From: Alistipes sp.
GTDB taxonomy: Bacteria; Bacteroidota; Bacteroidia; Bacteroidales; Rikenellaceae
NCBI GenBank assembly: GCA_017938765.1
Contig: JAGBAX010000021.1
Location: 62,001 to 126,000 of the forward strand
Direction of reading: 5' to 3'
DNA length: 64,000 nt
Below, piece after piece: positions 23,455 to 32,605 of this stretch; the stretch's first letter is position 1, and every line of letters starts with the position of its first letter. The notes beneath the pieces are model-generated. The model saw nothing but the letters and a program-made list of their open reading frames with translations, searched no databases and was not told the origin of the DNA. The position numbers were made by a program, and so were the translations under genes.

Positions 23455-24284
23455 TATCTATTACCAACTGTTTTCGGGTGCAAAGATAATAGTTTTACTA
23501 TTATCAACGCCATAGTTAGCACAAATATTATCGCTGGACCCGAAGGAACTTCAAAATAGTAGCTTACAACTACACCCACCAAAGCAGCTAATGCCGCAAT
23601 CACAGAGGCATACAAAGCTATTTTGCCATACTGCTTAGTAAAACAGTTTACTATTACCACTGGCATAGTCATTAGTGAGACGAGTAGCACAATACCCATA
23701 ACCCTGATAGAGAGCACGATAGTCACTGCCGTAACAACCGACATTACATATCCAACAAGCGTTGTTCTCACACCTGCAGCACTGGCAAAATCGCGGTCAA
23801 AGGCCATATACATAACCGGTTTCAACCATAATGCAGCACCAGTGATTAACAGTAGTGTCAGAATACCAAGTGCAACAACATCGCTATTTGTTACCGATAT
23901 GATATTTCCGAAGAGGAAACTGGATAAATCTCCAGAAGTGTACCCTGGTCTAAGGCTCATAAAAAGAGCACCCACTGCCATACCGATGCCCCACATAAGG
24001 CCTATGGCCGAATCTTCACGAATCTTCGTCTTGTTGGCCGCAAACTCAATACCCAAAGCCGAAAGCACAGCAAATAATGTAGCGCCAACAATAGGATTAA
24101 TCCCCAAGTAAAAAGCTATACCAAGCCCGCCAAATGATGCATGTGTAATACCTCCGCAGAGAAAAACCATCCTGCGAGCAACAATATAAGTACCTATGAT
24201 ACCGCATGTTATGCCTGACAGTATACAAGCTATAACAGCATTTGAAAGGTAGTTGTATTCAAATATGTCTGTGAAAAATTCCAT
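23454..24284 (-). CDS. znuB: Metal ABC transporter permease (ZnuB-like)
   Basis: A 276-aa inner-membrane permease of the ABC-3 family with about eight membrane segments. Typical motifs are AVIACILSGITCGIIGTYIV at the N terminus, the segment GGITHASFGGLGIA, a DSAIG segment, and DRDFASAAGVRT for coupling to the ATPase. ABC-3 permeases import Zn, Mn or Fe. No binding protein or ATPase lies beside it, but znuA and znuC, 9.4 kb away on the other strand, lack a permease, so I infer they work together. It leads the znuB-lptF/G-fmt operon, with a TATTTTTG -7 box at 24296-24303. Confidence 0.88.
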   Translation of the reverse strand: MEFFTDIFEYNYLSNAVIACILSGITCGIIGTYIVARRMVFLCGGITHASFGGLGIAFYLGINPIVGATLFAVLSALGIEFAANKTKIREDSAIGLMWGIGMAVGALFMSLRPGYTSGDLSSFLFGNIISVTNSDVVALGILTLLLITGAALWLKPVMYMAFDRDFASAAGVRTTLVGYVMSVVTAVTIVLSIRVMGIVLLVSLMTMPVVIVNCFTKQYGKIALYASVIAALAALVGVVVSYYFEVPSGPAIIFVLTMALIIVKLLSLHPKTVGNR

Positions 24285-24373
24285 AATTCAACTGACAAAA
24301 ATACACTTTTTTTATTGGAAACACACCAGATGAACAGCCTTTTTTTGTATCTTCGCACATTAATTGGTATATA

Positions 24374-25669
24374 ATGAGTAAAAAAGTCAATTTTCATACG
24401 TTAGGTTGCAAGCTAAACTTCTCGGAAAGTTCAACTATCGCTCGTCAATTTGAGAGCGGTGGTTTTGAGCGCGTATCCCCTACCGATGCAGCAGATATCT
24501 GCATTATCAACAGCTGTTCCGTTACTGAACACGCTGATAAAAAATGTCGTAATCTTATCCGTAAATTGCACCGCAGAAATCCTAATGCAATAATAGCTGT
24601 TACTGGTTGTTATGCACAACTCAAACCATACGAAATTGCGGCTATTGAGGGTGTGGATATCGTATTGAGTAACAACAATAAGGGCGAAACATATCAACGA
24701 GTACTTGAGCTCACTAAAAAGGGTAAAACTGAGGTCTATAGTTGCGAAACTGATCAGATAACAAACTTCTTTGCTGCCTTTTCAAGTGGGGATAGGACAA
24801 GAGCATTTCTAAAGGTGCAAGATGGATGTGATTACTGTTGCTCTTATTGTACAATTCACAACGCTCGCGGAAGCAGTCGCAATATTCCGATCGCAGATGT
24901 TGTTGCACAAGCAGAGGCAATAGTTGCTGGTGGACAAAAAGAGATTGTAATTACTGGTGTTAATACTGGTGATTTTGGTCGTACAACAGGCGAGAGTTTT
25001 GCTGATTTACTACGCGCGTTAGATAAGGTGGAGGGTGTTGAGAGGTATCGCATTTCTTCAATTGAGCCAAACTTGCTAACTGACGAGATAATAGACATTT
25101 GCTCTCGGTCATCTAAATTTCAGCATCACTTCCATATTCCTATTCAGTGCGGCTCAAATAAGATACTTGCGCTGATGCGTCGCAGGTATACTGTTGAGAA
25201 GTTTGCAGATCGCATTGCAGCTGTCAAAAAGGCGATGCCAGATGCCTTTATCGGCATTGATGTAATAACGGGTTTCCCAGGCGAAACGGATGAGGATTTT
25301 GCTTCATCGCGCGACTTTTTAGCAAGTATTGAGCCTGCATTCCTGCACATCTTCCCATTCTCGGAGCGAGCAAATACACCTGCGGTAGATTTACCAAACA
25401 AGGTGCAGTCTTCTGTATCTACGGCTCGTGTAAAGGAGTTGGAGGCGCTAAGTGAGACTCTGCACCACAAATTCTGCTCGGCAGCTCTCGGCTCTGTAGC
25501 CTCTGTACTGTTTGAAAGCACCGAAAGGGGCGGTTTTATGACCGGATTTACTGGTAATTACATCAAGGTTAAAGTTCCTTATAACCGCAAGTATATCAAT
25601 CAGATAGTAAATGTTAGGTTGCTGAGCATTGAACCTAATTGCGATGTTGTTGGACAAATTGTAGAATAA
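24374..25669 (+). CDS. mtaB: tRNA t6A37 methylthiotransferase MtaB
   Basis: A radical SAM enzyme adding a methylthio group to N6-threonylcarbamoyladenosine at tRNA position 37. In 431 aa: an N-terminal UPF0004 domain with cluster cysteines Cys12, Cys48 and Cys79, the radical SAM motif C-x3-C-x2-C at Cys152/156/159, and a C-terminal TRAM domain (about 365-430). The KVNFHTLGCKLNFSES start and DGCDYCCSYCTI are characteristic of MtaB rather than MiaB. It is preceded by a TATCTTCG promoter-like box. Confidence 0.93.
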   Translation: MSKKVNFHTLGCKLNFSESSTIARQFESGGFERVSPTDAADICIINSCSVTEHADKKCRNLIRKLHRRNPNAIIAVTGCYAQLKPYEIAAIEGVDIVLSNNNKGETYQRVLELTKKGKTEVYSCETDQITNFFAAFSSGDRTRAFLKVQDGCDYCCSYCTIHNARGSSRNIPIADVVAQAEAIVAGGQKEIVITGVNTGDFGRTTGESFADLLRALDKVEGVERYRISSIEPNLLTDEIIDICSRSSKFQHHFHIPIQCGSNKILALMRRRYTVEKFADRIAAVKKAMPDAFIGIDVITGFPGETDEDFASSRDFLASIEPAFLHIFPFSERANTPAVDLPNKVQSSVSTARVKELEALSETLHHKFCSAALGSVASVLFESTERGGFMTGFTGNYIKVKVPYNRKYINQIVNVRLLSIEPNCDVVGQIVE

Positions 25670-25717
25670 TTCCAAAATTATTATTATATTTGCGTAATTG
25701 AGATACTATTATTTGTT

Positions 25718-26527
25718 ATGAAAGGCATAGGTAGTAGAGTTACGATTGGATTTTTGAGTATCGTTGTGTTACTCTTTGCTTCGGGTGTGATATCGCTATT
25801 TGAGTTGGGAAATTTGAGTAACGACACAGAGACCATTCTATCGACTTCTCGTCGCAATCTTGAACTGGCAAAGGATATGCTTAGTTGTGCCCATGAGCAT
25901 AGCCAAGCAACAATTCACATCGCTCTGTTTGACGATGAGTCGCAAAGGGATGTTTGTCGTCGTGCGATGAGCGACCTTGAGGGAAAACTTGCTGCGGCAC
26001 GTAATGAGGCTTTAGACGCTTCTCGACTAGACTCTCTCTCCGTTAGCGTTACTCGTCTAAGAGAGGTTTCAGAGAGTTATCTATTTACACCTACACTCTT
26101 GACTACAGACACTCTGGTAGTTAGCAAACCAATAGCTATCAATGATAGTTTTGCGGCCAGCGGTAAAAAATGGTATAACGAACAGTATAAGGTTGTATAC
26201 GATGATATGGTAGACCAGATTCAGAGTTTTATGACTCACATACATAGCTCATTGGCACCAAGAGCAGAGCAGCTAAACAAAAATGCGTATCGCTCTGTAG
26301 CTCCTGTATTGATATCGCTGGTAGTGATGATTGCCATAGTGCTTATGTTCTACTACTTTATTAGGGTCTACTGCGTCAATCCTATTGTGAGGACTAATCA
26401 AGCTCTAAGTGATTTTTTGACATATCGCCTACCATTTAACGTAAAGGCTGATTTGAGGGATGAATTTAAGGAACTCGCCGATAACATTGAGAAGTTAATT
26501 GGCATTTCAAGGTTGAAGAATAGTTAG
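25718..26527 (+). CDS. Membrane sensor with four-helix-bundle-like periplasmic domain, no output domain
   Basis: A 269-aa protein with TM1 (about 8-28), a helical extracytoplasmic domain (about 30-195) like the 4HB/MCP type, TM2 (about 197-217) and a HAMP-like stretch to the end (VNPIVRTNQALSDFLTYRLPF...). It ends there, with no kinase, cyclase or chemotaxis signalling domain. The next gene, trkH, starts 1 base after the stop, so it may sense and modulate potassium transport. No frameshift is seen at the C terminus, since the next gene is in good order. Confidence 0.72.
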   Translation: MKGIGSRVTIGFLSIVVLLFASGVISLFELGNLSNDTETILSTSRRNLELAKDMLSCAHEHSQATIHIALFDDESQRDVCRRAMSDLEGKLAAARNEALDASRLDSLSVSVTRLREVSESYLFTPTLLTTDTLVVSKPIAINDSFAASGKKWYNEQYKVVYDDMVDQIQSFMTHIHSSLAPRAEQLNKNAYRSVAPVLISLVVMIAIVLMFYYFIRVYCVNPIVRTNQALSDFLTYRLPFNVKADLRDEFKELADNIEKLIGISRLKNS

Positions 26528-26528
26528 T

Positions 26529-27974
26529 ATGCGAGCAAGTGTTATATTGAGATATGTGGGCTCTGTGATGCTCTGTGTGTCGGCATTTATGTTGGTGTCG
26601 GCGGTTATCTCATATATAAACAATATTGACTCTGGCTTCTATCCGCTATTGCTATCGGCACTTCTGACTCTAACTTTAGGGGCTTTCCCAATGCTCTTTG
26701 TGCCTCGCGCAACATCTATCTCTAACAAGGAGGGTTTCTCTATTGTCGTCGGCTCATGGGTGCTTGCAAGTGTGGTTGGTATGTTCCCATATCTTATCTG
26801 GGGAGGTGAGTTTACGCTTATAAACGCTTGGTTTGAGAGTGTTTCTGGTTTTACTGCCACTGGAGCAACAATATTAAATGATATAGAGCAACTACCTCAG
26901 GGACTGCTATTCTACAGAACATCAACAAACTGGATTGGAGGCGTTGGTGTAGTAATGTTTGCGTTGGTTATTTTGCCATCATTAGGTACTAGCCGTATGT
27001 CACTGTCTAATGTAGAGCTATCGTCACTTGCAAGAGATAATTATCGCTATCGTACACAGGTTATTGTGCGAATATTGCTGGTGGTATATGTCGGTCTTAC
27101 TGTAGTGACAACCCTCGCTCTCAAAGCTGCGGGTGTGCGTTGGTTTGATGCACTTAACCACGCTATGTCGGCCTGTGCTACGGCAGGATTTAGCACGAAA
27201 AATGCAAGTATAGCCTTCTATGATAACGCAATAGTAGAGATGATTTTAGCTGGTGCGATGCTTATTTCAAGTATCCACTTCGGATTGATTTATGCCACTT
27301 TCTTGGGTAAGAAAAATAACATTTTCCGCTCGGAGGTCGTTAGAACGTATATTGTCATCGTGGTAATATCTACCCTATTTATTGCTACAAGCCTATATGG
27401 AGCTGATATATTCCCTACAGTATGGGAGTCTCTAAGATATTCGTTCTTCCAAGTAGTGTCGTTATTCACCAGTACAGGTTATGCCACTGCAGATACCAAT
27501 CTATGGCCACCTTTTGCTATTGTAATACTGATTTTTGTGTCAATTATCTGCGCTTGTGCTGGCTCAACTTCTGGTGGTATAAAGATTGACAGAGCGCTGA
27601 TATTCTGCAAGATACTATGGGCAAGAATACGTCGCCAGCAACATCCAAATGCAGTAATCCGCATTCGTGTAGATGGCGTTGCTCAAGACTCAGATTTACT
27701 CAATAGCGTGGTGGTGTTTATTGTCGCCTATTTAGCATTGATATTTATGGCAACATTTACTAACACCCTATTTGGGCAGGACATTATGACAGCTTTTACA
27801 TCATCTGTGGCATGTCTTGGCAATGTCGGTCCTGGTTTTGGTGAGGTTGGCTCAATGGGAAACTATGCAGAGATTCCAGCGATACTTAAGCTACAAGACT
27901 CATTTTTGATGCTGATGGGTCGTCTGGAGATTTTTGGTTTTATACAGTTGTTTTTCCTTAAATGGTGGAAATAA
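26529..27974 (+). CDS. trkH: TrkH-family potassium uptake protein
   Basis: A 481-aa channel-like inner-membrane transporter of the Trk/Ktr/HKT superfamily. Selectivity-filter-like turns of the four repeats are visible: SVSGFTATGATIL, ACATAGFSTKN, STGYATAD and ACLGNVGPGFG. About ten membrane segments are evident. Trk needs a cytoplasmic TrkA ring; none is encoded in the window. It lies in the operon with the sensor-like protein upstream and a SPOR-like protein downstream, whose ATG overlaps the trkH stop (TAATG). Confidence 0.93.
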   Translation: MRASVILRYVGSVMLCVSAFMLVSAVISYINNIDSGFYPLLLSALLTLTLGAFPMLFVPRATSISNKEGFSIVVGSWVLASVVGMFPYLIWGGEFTLINAWFESVSGFTATGATILNDIEQLPQGLLFYRTSTNWIGGVGVVMFALVILPSLGTSRMSLSNVELSSLARDNYRYRTQVIVRILLVVYVGLTVVTTLALKAAGVRWFDALNHAMSACATAGFSTKNASIAFYDNAIVEMILAGAMLISSIHFGLIYATFLGKKNNIFRSEVVRTYIVIVVISTLFIATSLYGADIFPTVWESLRYSFFQVVSLFTSTGYATADTNLWPPFAIVILIFVSIICACAGSTSGGIKIDRALIFCKILWARIRRQQHPNAVIRIRVDGVAQDSDLLNSVVVFIVAYLALIFMATFTNTLFGQDIMTAFTSSVACLGNVGPGFGEVGSMGNYAEIPAILKLQDSFLMLMGRLEIFGFIQLFFLKWWK

Positions 27975-29461
27975 TGAAGAGAAGGTTAGCTATATTGGCG
28001 TTGCTCTGTATTGCCGCAGGGGTCTCTGTGGCACAGCAAATGGTTGATTCATCTAAACTTGAACAAACAGTGGAGAGTCTGCAAAATAGTGTAGACTCGC
28101 TCAATGTTATAATTAGTCAGGCGCGAAATCGTTATGCTACAGAGCCTGAGTCACGTGAGCAAATAGCAAAACAACTTGCTGAATATGAGGTTGAGGCGAT
28201 TGCTCTTAAACGCAAATATGATGAGGCGGTAATGAAATTTACATCGTATGCTCAGAGAATTATCTCTACAGAGGTACCTGCAGAGCATAATGTAGCGGCG
28301 GATACCTCATCTATTGCTACAGTTCATCCAAAGCGAGCTAATTTGGTCTATAACGGCGTTTTATCCGAGACTCTTGAATCATCAGACTTAAAACTTCTCA
28401 GAGCATCACAGGAGAAAGAGAGTGCAGTGGTGTTAAAGATTAAAGAGTATCTGCATATGTATGACAGAATGGCGAGCCTTCAACTTGAGTACGAGCGTGT
28501 AGATACTGAGATTGCAGCCGATAGCGTTGTAAGGCTACTTGACTCTGTAAGAGATGTGGCCAAAACGACTGAGAGTGTAATATCTAATAGGTGGCACGAG
28601 ATTTTTGACAATAAAGTCTATATCTACAACCTGCTTCTGGAGAAGGGTGGCAGGATGGATGTTGTCTCTGGCGCTGAACAGTCGCTCGCGAGTGCACTTA
28701 TTTCAAGCGACCAGAAGTCTATTGACTGTGAATCGCCCGCATTGGTAGAGTACTACTATCGCAAAAAAGCGTTGCTTGATTATGAAGCAAAAGTTGCTAC
28801 GGCTCTGGAATTAGCCTTAGCAAAGGACTCTTTGATGCGAGTAAATAATGCAATGAAAGAGAATAGCTATCGTCTGCCAGCTATTACTATTGTGCGTCGC
28901 TCGTTTATTGAGCACGAACCTATAAAGGTCATTAAGCCTACTATTTACAATCCTAAGAACCCTATTCCGCACACAAAAATATACGACTATGGAACAGTAT
29001 ATCGTGTTCGCATAGGCATCTTTACCAAGCGTCCAAATCTATCTGCACTACGCGGCATTACACCTCTATCTTATACAGACAAGTATCACAATGGCAAGTA
29101 CGCATACTTTGTTGGTGGATATCGCACAGAGGAGGAGGCTCAGGAGGGAGTTGCATACCTTAAGAGACTCGGATTTAAAGACCCTCAGCTTGTTATGTGG
29201 GTTGATGGAGAGTATATCTCTAACATAGCTGAGTGGAAGAGTAAGAATCTGGGATACAACCTTGAGATTACAGGTGTTGCTACCCTGCCAGATGATGTTA
29301 AGACGCATATAGGCTTAAGAAACGAGCAGGCGCGCTTCTCAAGAGTGGGTACAGCGTTTATTGTCGGCACATTTGCCTCTAAAGCTGATGCTGAGAGAGT
29401 TGCTTCGGAGGTTGTAGCTATGAATGGTAGTGTCAAGGTAGAGGTTAAATCAGTTAAGTAG
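27974..29461 (+). CDS. Exported coiled-coil protein with SPOR-like C terminus
   Basis: A 495-aa protein with a signal peptide (MKRRLAILALLCIAAG, cleavage about VAQQ), a coiled-coil N-terminal half (about 20-110 and 130-200), and C-terminal repeats resembling the peptidoglycan-binding SPOR fold: YRVRIGIFTKRPN...YFVGGYRTEEEAQEGVAYLKRLGF and a second copy near the end (AFIVGTFASKADAERVASEV). I chose the ATG at 27974, which overlaps the trkH stop, over one at 27962 that would blur the signal peptide. It probably acts in the periplasm at the cell wall. Confidence 0.72.
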   Translation: MKRRLAILALLCIAAGVSVAQQMVDSSKLEQTVESLQNSVDSLNVIISQARNRYATEPESREQIAKQLAEYEVEAIALKRKYDEAVMKFTSYAQRIISTEVPAEHNVAADTSSIATVHPKRANLVYNGVLSETLESSDLKLLRASQEKESAVVLKIKEYLHMYDRMASLQLEYERVDTEIAADSVVRLLDSVRDVAKTTESVISNRWHEIFDNKVYIYNLLLEKGGRMDVVSGAEQSLASALISSDQKSIDCESPALVEYYYRKKALLDYEAKVATALELALAKDSLMRVNNAMKENSYRLPAITIVRRSFIEHEPIKVIKPTIYNPKNPIPHTKIYDYGTVYRVRIGIFTKRPNLSALRGITPLSYTDKYHNGKYAYFVGGYRTEEEAQEGVAYLKRLGFKDPQLVMWVDGEYISNIAEWKSKNLGYNLEITGVATLPDDVKTHIGLRNEQARFSRVGTAFIVGTFASKADAERVASEVVAMNGSVKVEVKSVK

Positions 29462-29480
29462 AACCTTAAAAAACTATATT

Positions 29481-29942
29481 ATGTGGTACATCATCTTATT
29501 GATTTTATTGGGCGTTCTGTTTTGTATTGCTGAATTGTTGCTATTTCCAGGATTGTCTATCGGAGCTATTCTGGCTGTGGCTTGCTATGGCGGTGCTGTA
29601 TGGTATGCCTTTGAGTCTATGGGAACTACGGCTGGCATTATAACCATTATTGTGGTGCTGGTTGTCTCGCTCATTTCTGTTATCTTCTCACTGAGAGCAA
29701 AGACCTGGCAGTATTTCGCCCTCAGGCAGCAAATTGACTCTACAAGTATGCCTAAGCCAGAGAAAGAACTCAGCATTGGTGCAGTAGGAACAACTATCTC
29801 TCGTCTATCGCCTATGGGTAAGGTTAATATCGGCGGGAAGGTCTACGAAGCCAAGTCTGCGGATGTCTTTATTGACCAGCGCGAGCAGGTGGAAGTTGTT
29901 GGCTTTGAGAACTTCAATGTAATAGTAAGAAAGGTAAACTAA
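29481..29942 (+). CDS. NfeD-like membrane protein
   Basis: A 153-aa protein with three membrane segments (about 2-20, 25-43, 48-70) and a soluble C-terminal OB-fold (about 90-153) typical of NfeD: SIGAVGTTISRLSPMGKVNIGGKVYEA. NfeD proteins work with stomatin/flotillin-type partners. Its usual partner FloA is 2.7 kb downstream, separated by a GH31 gene, in the same transcription unit. Confidence 0.88.
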   Translation: MWYIILLILLGVLFCIAELLLFPGLSIGAILAVACYGGAVWYAFESMGTTAGIITIIVVLVVSLISVIFSLRAKTWQYFALRQQIDSTSMPKPEKELSIGAVGTTISRLSPMGKVNIGGKVYEAKSADVFIDQREQVEVVGFENFNVIVRKVN

Positions 29943-29956
29943 CAAACAATATAGCT

Positions 29957-32575
29957 ATGAAACCTATTATCCAGTCAGTGATAGCGGCTGTAGCCCTATT
30001 GCTACCTATTAACGTTGTGGCAGCAGAACAGCCGAAGGCAGACCAAAGAGCCATTATAGAGGCTGGCAATGCTCGTTTTACTGTGCTTACTCCGCAACTT
30101 ATCCGTATGGAGTGGAGTGAAAATGGACGTTTTGAGGACAGAGCAACGCTTACAGTTGTTAATCGCCTAACAGAAGTGCCCCAGTTCAAGGTTACAAATA
30201 GTCGCAGTAAGGTGGTTATTCGTACCTCTGCCCTAACACTTACATATCGCAAGGGAGAGAAGTTCTCAGCAGATAATCTCTCGGCAGAGTTTATGCTTGG
30301 CGATAAAAAGGTCGTATGGCACTATGGCGACAAGGACTCGCTAAACCTTATGGGCACAACCCGCACATTAGATAAGGCTGACGGTTGGAAACTCAATCCA
30401 AAAGACCCAATGGAGCCTGGAGTAATCTCTCGTGGCGGTTGGAGCGTTGTTGATGATAGTACTCGCCACCTCTTTGTAGATACCCCATCACACTGGCAGA
30501 AGTGGGTTGAGTGCCGTCCAGAGGGCGATTATCAGGATTTATACCTCTTTGCTTACGGCCACGACTATATGAAGGCTGTCAAGGACTACATAACCATTGC
30601 GGGTCGTATTCCGTTGCCACCAAAGTACGCCTTTGGATATTGGTGGAGCAGATATTGGCAGTACTCGGATAACGAACTGCGAGACCTTATCGGAAAGATG
30701 CGTAGCCTTGATATTCCAATTGATGTGCTGATTATAGATATGGATTGGCACGAGACTTGGGGTCTGCGTCGTACAGGAGCAAAAAAGGATGAGTATGGTC
30801 AGCGCATAGGTTGGACTGGTTATACTTGGAAGGAACAGCTATTCCCATCACCTGCAAACTTTTTTGAGTGGTGTCGTTCAGAGAATCTCAAGACTGCGCT
30901 AAATCTCCACCCTGCATCGGGCATTCAGCCATTTGAGGAGCCTTATGAGCGATTTACAGAGGCTTATGGTTGGACAGAGAAGGGCAAGAGCGTGCCATTT
31001 AAGATTGACGAGCAGAAGTGGGCTGATGCATATTTTAATACGGTGTTGTCGCCTTTTGAGAAGGTTGGTGTTGACTTCTGGTGGCTTGACTGGCAGCAGT
31101 GGAGATCTAGCAAGTATACAAAGGATTTGAGCAATACGTTCTGGCTCAACTATACTTTTAATAGACACGCAGAGGAGCGCGGGACGGAACGACCTATGAT
31201 TTACCACCGCTGGGGAGGTCTTGGCTCACACCGTTATCAGGTGGGTTTCTCAGGCGATATTCTGATTAACTGGGAGTCTCTCGGTTTCCTGCCTTGGTTT
31301 ACCAGTACAGCCTCAAATGTGGGCTATGGCTATTGGGGGCATGATATTGGAGGTCACACATTCAAGATTCGCAATTCACAGACCGACCCAGAGCTATATT
31401 TGCGTTGGTTGCAGTATGGAGTCTTCACACCTATCTTTAAGACTCACTGCACAAAGAATAGCAATATTGAGCGTCGTATATGGCAGTTCCCAGACCATAT
31501 GTTCTATATGCGCGATGCTATAAGACTGCGCTATACTCTTGCTCCTTATATATATAATGCAGCGCGTCAGACTTATGATACTGGTATATCAATGTGTCGT
31601 CCGATGTACTACTACTATCCAGAGTGCAACGAGGCTTACGATATGAAAGAACAGCATATGTTTGGCGATGATCTGCTTGTGACGGCTGTAGTGAAGCCTG
31701 TGGATAAGACTACGGGCGTTGCAGAGCGAACTATCTGGTTTCCAGAGGGTCAGTGGTACGATATGGTTAGCGGAGAGTTGATAGATGGAAACAAGATTCT
31801 GACACTGAACTATACTGTTGCTGAGAATCCATACTACGCTCGTGCAGGAGCGATTATTCCGATGAATCCAGCGACTGTAAAGAGTCTTCAGGAGCCGTGC
31901 AACACCCTCGTGCTGACATTCGTTCCTGGTGCAGATAGCAGTTTGTCGCTCTATGAGGATGATGGACTATCTAAGAACTATGCTGAGCAATATGCTACTA
32001 CACAGATAGTTAAGAGTAGTACAGCAAACACAATAAAGGTCGTTATCTCTCCACGCAAAGGTGGTTATAATGGTGCGCCGTCACAGCGAAAATATGAACT
32101 TCGTTTCCCATGCCAGATGCCTGCAAAGGTCGTAAAGGTCAATGGCGTAGAGATTCCTTACGCACGCTATGCCAAGGAGGGTCAGTGGGGTTATGACGGA
32201 TACTCTCTCTCGCCAGTTGTCTACACTGAGCTTTGTGATTGCGACAAGGAGTGTGTTGTGGAGCTTGAATTTGATATGGAGCTTCAAAAGCATCAACCTC
32301 GCCTCTATGGCAAGCAGGGTATCTTCAACCGTTGTTTGGCCCTTACCCCAGAGTTTAAGGAGCGTTATGCGGTTAGCTATGACCCATATCCGCTTCTACC
32401 AGACGAGTATATGAATGTCTCTCAAACACCTAATTATATCGTTGAGTACCCTGAGCGTATCGTTGAGTGGTTAGACAGATATGAGAAGAGTTTTGAGATT
32501 TGTATACCAGCGTTAGAAAAGTCTGGGCATGTGGATGCAGAGTTTATCACAAAACTAAAGGCTCAATTTAAGTAA
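29957..32575 (+). CDS. Secreted glycoside hydrolase family 31 (alpha-glucosidase/alpha-xylosidase type)
   Basis: An 872-aa exported enzyme (signal peptide about 1-22). It has an N-terminal beta-sandwich, then a (beta/alpha)8 barrel beginning PKYAFGYWWSRYWQYSDNEL, with IDVLIIDMDWHETW, the strand carrying the likely nucleophile Asp in VDFWWLDWQQW and the likely acid/base Asp in GFSGDI followed by NWESLGFLPWF and WGHDIGGH. C-terminal beta-domains and an extra helical tail complete it. GH31 enzymes release glucose or xylose from alpha-glycosides; specificity is not readable here. It sits between nfeD and floA, 14 bases after nfeD. Confidence 0.92.
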   Translation: MKPIIQSVIAAVALLLPINVVAAEQPKADQRAIIEAGNARFTVLTPQLIRMEWSENGRFEDRATLTVVNRLTEVPQFKVTNSRSKVVIRTSALTLTYRKGEKFSADNLSAEFMLGDKKVVWHYGDKDSLNLMGTTRTLDKADGWKLNPKDPMEPGVISRGGWSVVDDSTRHLFVDTPSHWQKWVECRPEGDYQDLYLFAYGHDYMKAVKDYITIAGRIPLPPKYAFGYWWSRYWQYSDNELRDLIGKMRSLDIPIDVLIIDMDWHETWGLRRTGAKKDEYGQRIGWTGYTWKEQLFPSPANFFEWCRSENLKTALNLHPASGIQPFEEPYERFTEAYGWTEKGKSVPFKIDEQKWADAYFNTVLSPFEKVGVDFWWLDWQQWRSSKYTKDLSNTFWLNYTFNRHAEERGTERPMIYHRWGGLGSHRYQVGFSGDILINWESLGFLPWFTSTASNVGYGYWGHDIGGHTFKIRNSQTDPELYLRWLQYGVFTPIFKTHCTKNSNIERRIWQFPDHMFYMRDAIRLRYTLAPYIYNAARQTYDTGISMCRPMYYYYPECNEAYDMKEQHMFGDDLLVTAVVKPVDKTTGVAERTIWFPEGQWYDMVSGELIDGNKILTLNYTVAENPYYARAGAIIPMNPATVKSLQEPCNTLVLTFVPGADSSLSLYEDDGLSKNYAEQYATTQIVKSSTANTIKVVISPRKGGYNGAPSQRKYELRFPCQMPAKVVKVNGVEIPYARYAKEGQWGYDGYSLSPVVYTELCDCDKECVVELEFDMELQKHQPRLYGKQGIFNRCLALTPEFKERYAVSYDPYPLLPDEYMNVSQTPNYIVEYPERIVEWLDRYEKSFEICIPALEKSGHVDAEFITKLKAQFK

Positions 32576-32605
32576 TCGTTATAAAACATTAAAACTTAAC
32601 AGACT

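Noticed and set aside
23623..24111. 162-codon plus-strand frame inside the ZnuB-like gene
   Set aside because: It is antisense to a well-recognised permease and its product is a low-complexity Ser/Thr/Ile/Pro shadow of the membrane segments. Similar long antisense frames over 9055-9459, 4799-5272 and 57068-57538 were dropped for the same reason.
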